DNA of 5,479 bases, taken from positions 1 through 5,479 of the forward strand of contig JBCCLI010000429.1 of NCBI GenBank assembly GCA_039026975.1, written 5' to 3'. The stretch's first letter is position 1. Each line of letters starts with the position of its first letter. The notes under the pieces were generated by a model. The model made no database searches. It saw nothing but the letters and a program-made list of their open reading frames with translations, and was not told the DNA's origin. Positions 1-5,479 of this stretch are shown one piece after another. The DNA is from JBCBKZ01 sp039026975 (GTDB taxonomy: Bacteria > Bacteroidota > Bacteroidia > J057). Both the position numbers and the translations under genes were made by a program.

Positions 1-1586
1 ACAGGGTATAGTTGGCCTGCCTTAGCGGGAAGTAGGTCAGGATAGCGGGGAGTCTGCGCTTGTAGAAGTCCCTTACTTCCTACCGTTTCAAAAAAGGTAG
101 CGCTTGTCACCTCAGCCTTTACTAACTGACTGATCATTCCTAGTGTCCAGGAAGCGGCAAACATGGACATCTGTCTCACATCTACATGGAAGGGCAATTC
201 TCCAGGAGGAGTCACTATCTCTCCTACCGCATCAGGATTCCACCGCATCTTTAAGCTAATTGGGCCTACATGTATGTCTTTCCCTTCAGTGAATTCATCA
301 GCCGTTGCCACAGCAAAGGGAAGGGTATTCAGGTTTTCTACCATGGTGGCATGGTCAGTAGCATGCACCTGCGGATTTATAGAAAATACCAGATGGTCTA
401 TTTCATGCACGGGAAAGCGTTCTCTATTCAGGTGAGTGAAATAGGCATTAGTCCCTGCTCCTATATGGGCATCTGGAAAGTTTCTCCGTAGCATAGGCAG
501 AACCTTATCTAGCGTCTGGGGAGTGGTAGTAAAGGGAAAGCGATTGAAAACATGGATAACATAAAGCTCAGCATGACTGTACTTGACTACTTTTTCCAGG
601 GCTTGAATTTCCCGTTCTGTATCTTCAAAGAACAAGGCCATGGAAGGCAAATATCCTAGTGCTTGGGATTCCCTAAGCCCTCTTGTCCAGGCTTCTTCCC
701 AGCCTTCCCGATATAGGTGTACATCTACCCAATAATGGGTGAAAGGGAGCTTCGCCAGCTGTGATAAGGCATAGGCAGATAAAGGACTTTCCTCTGATGA
801 CTGTCCTATGCCCAAAAAAGGTAACTCAAAGGCCTGTTTAGGTAGGCTCAGGCTTACTGCTAGCTCCTCCTCTTGAGGATGCCCTGAAGAGGTAGCTTCT
901 ACTCTAATCAGCTGGTGTATACTATCTCCTTTGGTTAGCTGTACGGGGATAGGAAGCCTGAGCGGCGTACAATAGGTTTTATAAGAATCATCCAGCCAAT
1001 TACGCTGATCCTCTGTCTCAAACAGATCTCCCTCAAAGGTAATGCGTACTGCCTGCCCACCCTCGTAGGGGATATGCATATGCTGGATATCATAAAAAAT
1101 CTGATCAGGGCTGATATGAATGGGAAACTGTTTCTCAGATGTTTTGCCTTCAGGATGCCTAAGGGTAATGGTGCGTCCTATGTTGTCCTTAGTAGAGTGA
1201 AGAACCGTAAACCCGGCTCTATTTCTCTGAAAGTCCTGCACTACCGTTCCCACTATCTCAAATTCCAAGCTGCTATCTGCATGCCCTTTTATTTGGCAGT
1301 TCCATCTCAGCATGGGCTCTCCTTCACGTTTAACTTCGCAGGTATAGCTAAGGCTGAAGCTATCCTCTTCTTTGGCTATCTGCTCTGATACTATTTCTAT
1401 GGGTAAGGTATTCCAATTGTGATCTCTGACAGCATGATTAATCATTCTGAGTACTTCTATTTTTCCTAACCGAATGTATCTCAAAAAGCCTTTTTCATAT
1501 ACCATGGTCAGATGTCCGGCACGAAGGGGAGTCTGGCTAGGTAAGGGAGAATGACTACCGTAAGCTATCAATGAATCTATATCCAT
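1..1586 (-). CDS. D-apionate lactonase-like protein (ApnL family), 3' end beyond window
   Basis: An open frame runs from ATG at 1586-1584 to the left edge without a stop and gives 528 codons. A TAG lies two codons upstream in frame (1592-1590), which fixes this ATG as the first possible start; there is no clear Shine-Dalgarno site. From memory of the family, ApnL opens D-apionolactone to D-apionate in D-apiose breakdown and is about 600 residues, so the C-terminus is probably missing. Residues about 20-250 look like the N-terminal beta domain, with RAGHLTMVYEKGFLRYIRLG near 22-41, GFTVLHS at 125-131, and the strong block TEDQRNW..SYKTYCTPLRLP at 191-212. From about 255 the sequence looks like a TIM barrel, with INPQVHATDHATMVENL at 403-419 and PPGELPFHVDVRQ near 460-472. 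TFFE ends at E500, a possible active-site glutamate. No signal peptide is seen. The family match is by eye; another clan GH-A-like barrel enzyme is the main alternative. Confidence 0.65.
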   Translation of the reverse strand, partial: MDIDSLIAYGSHSPLPSQTPLRAGHLTMVYEKGFLRYIRLGKIEVLRMINHAVRDHNWNTLPIEIVSEQIAKEEDSFSLSYTCEVKREGEPMLRWNCQIKGHADSSLEFEIVGTVVQDFQRNRAGFTVLHSTKDNIGRTITLRHPEGKTSEKQFPIHISPDQIFYDIQHMHIPYEGGQAVRITFEGDLFETEDQRNWLDDSYKTYCTPLRLPIPVQLTKGDSIHQLIRVEATSSGHPQEEELAVSLSLPKQAFELPFLGIGQSSEESPLSAYALSQLAKLPFTHYWVDVHLYREGWEEAWTRGLRESQALGYLPSMALFFEDTEREIQALEKVVKYSHAELYVIHVFNRFPFTTTPQTLDKVLPMLRRNFPDAHIGAGTNAYFTHLNRERFPVHEIDHLVFSINPQVHATDHATMVENLNTLPFAVATADEFTEGKDIHVGPISLKMRWNPDAVGEIVTPPGELPFHVDVRQMSMFAASWTLGMISQLVKAEVTSATFFETVGSKGLLQAQTPRYPDLLPAKAGQLYP

Positions 1587-1597
1587 GCCCTAAAAAT

Positions 1598-1627
1598 AGA
1601 GAGATAACATAAGAATGCTATCTCTCT
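1598..1627 (-). promoter_or_regulatory. 30-nt palindromic hairpin directly before the ApnL-like start codon
   Basis: Arms AGAGAGATA (1598-1606) and TATCTCTCT (1619-1627) are perfectly complementary over 9 bp. After one mismatch (1607/1618) a further 3 bp form (CAT 1608-1610 with ATG 1615-1617), closing a 4-base loop. On the minus strand the hairpin is followed by ATTTTTA and then the ATG at 1586, so only 11 bases separate it from the start codon. It could be an operator for a dimeric repressor, a translation-blocking or attenuating leader hairpin, or a weak terminator of upstream transcription. The sequence shows the palindrome and its position; the role is inferred. Confidence 0.5.
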
Positions 1628-1642
1628 GAATGGTGAATAATT

Positions 1643-1677
1643 AAAAAACCCCTAACAAGTCATGTCTATGTGTTGGG
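1643..1677 (-). terminator. Terminator-like hairpin with T6 run in the ApnL-like leader
   Basis: Read on the minus strand, CCCAACA (1677-1671) pairs with TGTTaGGG (1657-1650) with one bulged base (1653). A 3-bp CAT/ATG inner stem (1668-1670 with 1661-1663) closes the loop. One G and then six T (1648-1643) follow. This is the shape of a weak intrinsic terminator, ending 56 bases before the ApnL-like start codon. Its CCC (1677-1675) is also needed by the 1675-1716 hairpin, so the two cannot form together. It may end transcripts from upstream or act as an attenuator; a 7-bp stem with a bulge is not strong evidence. Confidence 0.4.
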
Positions 1678-1823
1678 CAGGTATTGTAGCATCTTCTATG
1701 CTGTATTCTCCTGCCCTTTTCATTGTATTTGATACTAAGGTAAGGGCTGTTTATATGCTATGCTGCGGCGTTCCCTTTTCGGTAGGCTCATTTATTGGAG
1801 AGGCTATTCTCAATGAGGATTAG
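1662..1823 (+). CDS. Doubtful 53-aa hydrophobic ORF
   Basis: A short frame opens with ATG at 1662, three codons after an in-frame TAA, and ends at TAG 1821-1823. The predicted peptide has two hydrophobic stretches, residues about 5-23 (WAGIVASSMLYSPALFIVF) and about 29-49 (AVYMLCCGVPFSVGSFIGEA), separated by DTKVR, as in a tiny two-helix membrane protein. Against it: no ribosome binding site is visible, it is the only plus-strand candidate in the window, and its start lies inside the stems at 1650-1716. I do not recognise the product, and a chance frame is more likely than a gene. Confidence 0.15.
   Translation: MSMCWAGIVASSMLYSPALFIVFDTKVRAVYMLCCGVPFSVGSFIGEAILNED
1675..1716. terminator. 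Two-part hairpin, terminator-like on the plus strand and competing stem on the minus strand
   Basis: GGGCAGG (1675-1681) and CCTGCCC (1710-1716) form a perfect 7-bp outer stem. Inside, TAGCAT (1687-1692) pairs with ATGCTG (1698-1703) around the loop CTTCT; its outermost pair is a T-G wobble, possible only in plus-strand RNA. On the plus strand TTTT follows at 1717-1720, so it resembles an intrinsic terminator for plus-direction transcription, though no plausible plus-strand gene precedes it. On the minus strand it would form before the T6 hairpin at 1643-1677 and would hold its CCC arm. Confidence 0.4.
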
Positions 1824-1923
1824 GTAATAGACCATGGCATACTCTGGTAATTCTCCATTCTTTAGCTAGCATTTCTGCCTAGCAGGTTCTATCAGAAATC
1901 CATATATAAAAGGGTCTATTACC
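1823..1923. repeat. 11-bp perfect inverted repeat enclosing a smaller hairpin
   Basis: GGTAATAGACC (1823-1833) is the exact reverse complement of GGTCTATTACC (1913-1923), with 79 bases between the arms. Inside, ATTTCTG (1871-1877) and CAGAAAT (1893-1899) form a 7-bp stem with a 15-base loop. Immediately to the right CGAGT (1923-1927) pairs with ACTCG (1934-1938). The 101-base unit could be a structured RNA or a miniature mobile element; no target duplication is seen at its ends. Function unknown. Confidence 0.45.
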
Positions 1924-2021
1924 GAGTTTTAACACTCGATTTGGCAAATACACGCCATGTAACTGCCTATTCTGAAACAGCTTGTGAGCCTCTTCCCTGT
2001 TTATCATACTACATCTGAGGG

Positions 2022-2047
2022 TGGGACCAGAAAATCGGAGGGCCCCA
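2022..2047 (-). terminator. Possible hairpin terminator after the 94-aa gene
   Basis: In minus-strand RNA UGGGGCC (2047-2041) pairs with GGUCCCA (2028-2022) over 7 bp around a 12-base loop, with one G-U pair that would be a C-A mismatch in plus-strand RNA. It begins 58 bases after the stop of the small gene. There is no T run after it, so the assignment as a terminator is weak. Confidence 0.3.
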
Positions 2048-2105
2048 TTTCTTAGGAGAAGATGATGAGGACTCAATAGGTTTCTCGATACAGCTAAGAA
2101 CTAAG

Positions 2106-2390
2106 CTAGTTGAGGTGAATCTCTATGTCTTTTAATAAGGCCTGGAAGGTTTCCTTGGATGTGAGGAAAGACTCTTTTGTACTCCCCCAGCTTTCCCGAT
2201 GAACGAGGAAGAGTTCATTGTACTCGTTTTGTAATTCGGCGGCCAAATAATAAAGGTTCTCAAAGGTATAAGATAAGTAGGGGCCGGTAGGTTCAGGTAA
2301 CTGGCCTTTGTATTTTTCCAGTTCTTCTGCTTGGGTGAACAGTTCCTGAATATCTTGTCTCGCTTTAACTTGAAATTGTTCCTTAGTCAT
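2106..2390 (-). CDS. Small acidic helical protein of unknown function (94 aa)
   Basis: I do not recognise this family. The ATG at 2390-2388 begins MTKEQFQVKARQDIQELF, a typical bacterial protein start. The frame extends five codons further to a TTG at 2405, but those residues (LIIF) look like untranslated A/T-rich leader, so the ATG is preferred. No Shine-Dalgarno site is visible, which is common in Bacteroidota. The protein is charged and acidic (16 D/E against 9 K/R) with no signal peptide or membrane segment, so it is probably cytosolic. It appears to be mostly helix: residues about 2-29, then a turn with PEPTGPYLS at 32-40, then two helices at about 41-64 and 66-92, with heptad-like spacing of hydrophobic residues that suggests a small helical bundle or coiled coil. 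No cysteine or catalytic motif is present. It stands alone, about 410 bases from acnB and 519 bases from the ApnL-like gene. Amino-acid composition and a clean frame support a real gene. Confidence 0.6.
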   Translation of the reverse strand: MTKEQFQVKARQDIQELFTQAEELEKYKGQLPEPTGPYLSYTFENLYYLAAELQNEYNELFLVHRESWGSTKESFLTSKETFQALLKDIEIHLN

Positions 2391-2619
2391 AAAAATAATA
2401 AGCAAAAATGTTAGTTCTGAGCCACCTGCTAGCAGGAGTCATGATCAGTTCGCAATAAATAAGTATATCTGAGGCCTAAAGGCTGGGTTACGAAAAATTT
2501 GGATTTGAGAATAAATGTACGTTTTCCCTATGTAAATGAACTACCTCATCAGATCCAGAGAATCGATGCTCATACCTTATCCCAGGAATTTTATAGGGAG
2601 AATTAGTCGCCCTCCTATT

Positions 2620-2697
2620 TGAAATGGAATTCCTGCCCCTTTACCTCTCTTGCTCAGGTAGAAGAGAGTAATAGGCAAGCTAAACCCCTCCATTTCA
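2620..2697 (-). ncRNA. Candidate 78-nt structured RNA element between acnB and the 94-aa gene
   Basis: Three stacked stems fold into one long hairpin. Stem 1 is 9 bp and perfect (2620-2628 with 2689-2697). Stem 2 is 7 bp (2632-2638 with 2673-2679), including two positions that are G-U in minus-strand RNA but C-A in plus-strand RNA. Stem 3 is 7 bp and perfect (2645-2651 with 2662-2668), extended by 3 bp (2641-2643 with 2669-2671) past a bulged base. That makes 26 pairs around a 10-base loop. The wobble pattern points to minus-strand RNA, either a 3' untranslated part of the acnB transcript or a separate small RNA. It matches no RNA family I know; a palindromic repeat copied elsewhere in the genome is an alternative. 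Confidence 0.4.
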
Positions 2698-2726
2698 TAC
2701 ACTATCCTCCCCACTTATATACGCAG

Positions 2727-2757
2727 TTAGCACCTTCCCATAAAGGAAAGATGCTAA
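2727..2757 (-). terminator. Stem-loop downstream of acnB, probable transcript end
   Basis: In minus-strand RNA UUAGCAUCUUUCC pairs over 13 continuous bp with GGGAAGGUGCUAA around a UUUAU loop. Two of the pairs are G-U and would be C-A mismatches in plus-strand RNA, so the stem belongs to the acnB strand. It begins 45 bases after the acnB stop codon. There is no T run after it, so it may protect or define the 3' end rather than act as a classical intrinsic terminator. Confidence 0.5.
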
Positions 2758-2802
2758 TTATATGTTCAAGAAGAACAGTATGTCTACTAGACTAGCCTAC
2801 AC

Positions 2803-5479
2803 TCAGTAAGACAGCAGATGTCCGGGCCTAGCAGTTGTGGTCATTTTCTTCAGCGGTGGCGCAAATCTGGTTAATTTGATTCCCTTCACTGCTACTTTGT
2901 ATTCTTCCAGAGTAGGCGTTCTTCCCAGTATGGCGGAAAGCACCACTACAGGGGTGGAAGCAAGCAGAGATTCTCCTTTCTTACGCTCTGAGTCTTTTAC
3001 TACACGGCCCTGGAACAGACGGGTGGAAGTAGCCATAACAGTATCTCCTTTAGCAGCTTTTTCCTGGTTTCCCATACAGAGATTACACCCAGGTCTTTCC
3101 AGGTATAAAATGTTATCATACTCCGTACGGGCCACTCCTTTAGGAGCCGAGTCATCAAACTCAAAACCAGAATACTTCTGGAGAATCTCCCAATCCCCCT
3201 CCTGCTTGAGTTCGTCTATAATATTATAAGTAGGAGCTGTTACTACCAGGGGGGCATTAAATTCCACCTTCCCATACTTCTCCTCTAAATTCCTGAGCAT
3301 TTTGGAAACGATCTTGATATCTCCTTTATGGACCATACAGGAGCCTACAAAGCCTAAATCTACATGTTTCTCTCCTTCATAGTAGGAGAGTTCCCGGATA
3401 GTATCATGTGTATAGCGCTTGGATACATCCTCATTATGCACATCCGGATCTGCAATCATAGGCTCATCAATGATGTCCAGATCCACTACAAATTCTGCGT
3501 AGTATTTGGCATTCTCATCAGGTGCCAAAGGTGGCTTTTCTCCTGTTCTGATTTCATCTATTCGTTTGTTAGCCTTATCTATAAGGCCTTGTAGGACTTG
3601 CTTCTCATTATCCATTCCCTTATCTATCATGATCTGAATTCTCCCTTTAGCTATCTCTAGGGATTCAATGAGGGTATCAGGCTGAGAAATACAGATAGAA
3701 GCCTTGGCTTTCATCTCCGCAGTCCAGTCCGTAAAAGTAAAGGCTTGATCAGATGGAAGGGTCCCTATGTGAACTTCAATGATTCTTCCCTGAAAGACAT
3801 TCTCTCCTCCAAATTTCTTTAGCATCTGAGACTGGGTAGCATGTACTACATCTCGGAAATCCATATGGTCCTTCATTTTTCCCTTGAAGGTTACCTTCAC
3901 AGATTCCGGAATAGGCATAGACGCTTCTCCTGTGGCTAGCGCCAGGGCGACTGTTCCTGAGTCAGCCCCAAAAGCTACTCCCTTGGACATCCTTGTATGA
4001 GAATCTCCTCCTATAATAATGGCCCAGTCATTTATAGTGATGTCATTTAACACCTTATGAATCACATCCGTCATAGGGTGATATTTATGCAGAGGATCAC
4101 GAGCTGTAATCAGCCCAAAGTCGTTCATAAACTTCATCAGCCTTGGGATATTCTCCTGAGACTTTTTATCCCACACGGAAGCGGTATGACAGCCTGACTG
4201 ATAGCCTCCGTCCACAATGGGAGAAATCACTGTGGCGGCCATCATCTCTAATTCCTGGGAAGTCATCAGCCCCGTAGTATCCTGAGAACCGACAATGTTT
4301 ACTTCTACACGCACATATGAGCCTGCGTGCAAGATAGCTCCAGAGGTACCTACTGCATTCTTATTAAAGATTTTCTCTACTGCAGTAAGGCCCTGCTGCT
4401 CATGAGAAACTTCTTTAGAAGGAGCAAAAACCAGCGGAACTTCTATCCCCAAGGTTTTAGCGGCAAAGGCTTGAAGTTTTTTTCCAAACACAATGGCGTA
4501 GGAGCCCCCGGCACGCATGAACTCCATTTTCTGAGGGGTAAAGGCACTGGAGACATCCATGAGCTCCTCCTCACCTCTATATAGTTTCTTGGTCTTGGTG
4601 TTAATGGTTAGGACTGTACCTGTGTCTACAGAATAAGCCTGTTCTAACACCGGCTCCCCATCTTCATCCATGATGAGATTTCCATCTGCATCATACTTCT
4701 TAACCCAATTTTTTAGATCTAGTCCTATCCCTCCTGTTACTCCTACTGTGGTAAGGAAAATGGGCGAGATCCCATTAGTGCCTGCCACTACTGGTGCAAT
4801 GTTGATAAAGGGAACATATGGACTAGCGGGTTTCCCTATCCAGAGGGCCACATTATTCACCCCTGACATCCTTGAAGAACCTACGCCCATAGTACCTTTT
4901 TCAGCTATGAGCATAACTCGCTTATCCGGGTGCTGGTCTTGAAGTGCTAAGAGCTCTTTTTGGCGTTCCTCATCATGCTCAAACATACTCTGACCGTGTA
5001 ACTCGCGGTCAGATCTTGAGTGGGCATCACTTCCAGGGGAAAGTAAGTCTGTGGAAATATCCCCTACCCCAGCTATATAAGTTACTACCTTAACCTCCTC
5101 CTCTAATTCCGGCAGCTTGGTAAAGAACTCTGCCTGCGCATAACTTTCAATAATATCTTTAGCAATCTCACTCCCATTTTGAAAGGCTTTTTCTAAGCGC
5201 TCTGTGTCTGCTTCATATAAGAATACCTGCGTCTTCAATACTTTAGCCGCTTCCTTAGCAGTGGCTTCATTACTTCCCAAGGCTAAATCCAGTAGCACCC
5301 TAACAGAAGGCCCCCCTTTCATGTGGGATAATTGCTCAAATGCAAAAGAGGGAGAAATTTCTTCTACAATGATTTCACCAAGTATGATCTCTTTTAAAAA
5401 TTCAGCCTTTACACCAGCAGCACTGGTAGTTCCTGGTAGTACATTATAAATAAAGAAATGGAGAGAATCCTCCCTATGC
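2803..5479 (-). CDS. acnB: Aconitate hydratase B, 5' end beyond window
   Basis: This is the TCA-cycle enzyme that interconverts citrate and isocitrate through cis-aconitate in the cytosol. It is also known in other bacteria to hydrate 2-methyl-cis-aconitate and, as the iron-free protein, to bind RNA. The frame stays open from the stop at 2805-2803 past the internal ATG at 5322 to the right edge, beginning HREDSLHFFIYNVLPGTT, so 5322 is not the start. About 891 codons are visible, and some 35-45 N-terminal residues are probably missing. In visible numbering: HEAT-like N-terminal domain to about 125; swivel domain with DLLSPGSDA (144-152) and GVGSSR (198-203); core with GSQDTTG (397-403) and GDSHTR (491-496). 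The [4Fe-4S] ligands are C714 in GSCM and C798 and C801 in GCNLCMGNQ. The swivel-before-core order is the AcnB rather than AcnA arrangement. All key motifs are intact with no frameshift, so it should be active. A 13-bp hairpin follows 45 bases after the stop. Confidence 0.97.
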   Translation of the reverse strand, partial: HREDSLHFFIYNVLPGTTSAAGVKAEFLKEIILGEIIVEEISPSFAFEQLSHMKGGPSVRVLLDLALGSNEATAKEAAKVLKTQVFLYEADTERLEKAFQNGSEIAKDIIESYAQAEFFTKLPELEEEVKVVTYIAGVGDISTDLLSPGSDAHSRSDRELHGQSMFEHDEERQKELLALQDQHPDKRVMLIAEKGTMGVGSSRMSGVNNVALWIGKPASPYVPFINIAPVVAGTNGISPIFLTTVGVTGGIGLDLKNWVKKYDADGNLIMDEDGEPVLEQAYSVDTGTVLTINTKTKKLYRGEEELMDVSSAFTPQKMEFMRAGGSYAIVFGKKLQAFAAKTLGIEVPLVFAPSKEVSHEQQGLTAVEKIFNKNAVGTSGAILHAGSYVRVEVNIVGSQDTTGLMTSQELEMMAATVISPIVDGGYQSGCHTASVWDKKSQENIPRLMKFMNDFGLITARDPLHKYHPMTDVIHKVLNDITINDWAIIIGGDSHTRMSKGVAFGADSGTVALALATGEASMPIPESVKVTFKGKMKDHMDFRDVVHATQSQMLKKFGGENVFQGRIIEVHIGTLPSDQAFTFTDWTAEMKAKASICISQPDTLIESLEIAKGRIQIMIDKGMDNEKQVLQGLIDKANKRIDEIRTGEKPPLAPDENAKYYAEFVVDLDIIDEPMIADPDVHNEDVSKRYTHDTIRELSYYEGEKHVDLGFVGSCMVHKGDIKIVSKMLRNLEEKYGKVEFNAPLVVTAPTYNIIDELKQEGDWEILQKYSGFEFDDSAPKGVARTEYDNILYLERPGCNLCMGNQEKAAKGDTVMATSTRLFQGRVVKDSERKKGESLLASTPVVVLSAILGRTPTLEEYKVAVKGIKLTRFAPPLKKMTTTARPGHLLSY

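Larger units (their letters stand above)
1587..2105. other. 519-base intergenic region rich in inverted repeats
   Basis: This stretch separates the small helical protein gene from the ApnL-like gene. It contains no convincing coding region. The frames are broken by stops apart from a TTG-started 65-codon frame on the minus strand and a 53-codon frame on the plus strand, both listed with doubts elsewhere. What stands out is the density of complementary arms: 1598-1627, 1650-1677, 1675-1716, 1823-1923, 1923-1938 and 2022-2047. No exact Bacteroidota promoter of the TAnnTTTG type was found by eye on the minus strand, so the promoter for the ApnL-like gene is not located. Confidence 0.7.
2391..2802. 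other. 412-base intergenic region downstream of acnB
   Basis: No credible gene was seen on either strand. The longest minus-strand frame noticed starts MEGFSLPITLFYLSKRG near 2693 and gives only 38 residues, and it overlaps the 78-nt hairpin. The region contains that hairpin (2620-2697), a 13-bp stem just after acnB (2727-2757), and a 12-bp palindrome CCTGCTAGCAGG at 2425-2436. The promoter of the small gene is expected here. The nearest match to the Bacteroidota -7 element TAnnTTTG is TACATTTA on the minus strand around 2519-2512, one base off and without a matching upstream element, so it is not called. Confidence 0.65.

Noticed and set aside
163..435. Plus-strand 90-codon frame, with an overlapping 73-codon frame at 270-491
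   Set aside because: Both are antisense to the ApnL-like gene, have no family resemblance and look like shadows of its codons.
1074..1388. Plus-strand 104-codon frame
   Set aside because: It lies entirely antisense to the well-supported ApnL-like frame.
1900..1913. CATATATAAAAG as a promoter TATA box
   Set aside because: It is only an A/T-rich stretch; bacterial promoters are not defined by this motif and no matching partner element was seen.
1879..2076. 65-codon minus-strand frame starting at TTG (42 codons from the internal ATG at 2007)
   Set aside because: The peptide is not recognisable, the start is weak with no ribosome binding site, and the frame runs through the inverted repeats at 1823-1923 and 2022-2047. 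It is probably a chance frame, although a gene remnant cannot be excluded.
2837..3229. Plus-strand 130-codon frame and further plus-strand frames at 3364-3594, 4327-4584, 4670-4942 and 5204-5449
   Set aside because: All are antisense to acnB, whose frame is unbroken and carries every expected motif.
5320..5322. ATG at 5322 as the start of acnB
   Set aside because: The upstream in-frame codons to the window edge read HREDSLHFFIYNVLPGTT and continue as conserved AcnB sequence, so the true start lies outside the window.

Overview
The window looks like a chromosomal piece of a Bacteroidota bacterium, probably a Cytophagales-type member. This rests on the aconitase B sequence, which resembles my memory of that phylum's family members, on A/T-rich leaders without clear Shine-Dalgarno sites, and on moderate GC judged by eye. 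No search could be run, so the taxon is an inference. All supported genes lie on the minus strand.

Layout, following minus-strand transcription from right to left. (1) 5479-2803: aconitate hydratase B (acnB), cut at its 5' end by the window edge, with about 891 codons visible and the catalytic [4Fe-4S] cysteines intact. (2) 2802-2391: a 412-base gap without a convincing gene. It holds a 31-nt hairpin just after acnB and a 78-nt long hairpin. Both pair better as minus-strand RNA because their plus-strand C-A mismatches become G-U pairs. (3) 2390-2106: a small acidic, helical protein of 94 residues that I do not recognise. (4) 2105-1587: a 519-base gap rich in inverted repeats. It includes an 11-bp perfect inverted repeat enclosing a smaller hairpin, a pair of mutually exclusive stems followed by a T6 run, and a 30-nt palindrome that stops 11 bases before the next start codon. 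(5) 1586-1: the 5' part (528 codons) of a D-apionate lactonase-like protein (ApnL family), running off the left edge.

The genes do not form an obvious pathway. AcnB is a core TCA-cycle enzyme, while the ApnL-like protein would belong to breakdown of the plant sugar D-apiose. The gaps between genes are long and structured, so this looks like separate units on one strand rather than a tight operon. The most interesting material is the RNA-like structure in the gaps, above all the attenuator-like leader before the ApnL-like gene and the long hairpin downstream of acnB. I found no rRNA, tRNA, CRISPR array, transposase or other clear mobile element.
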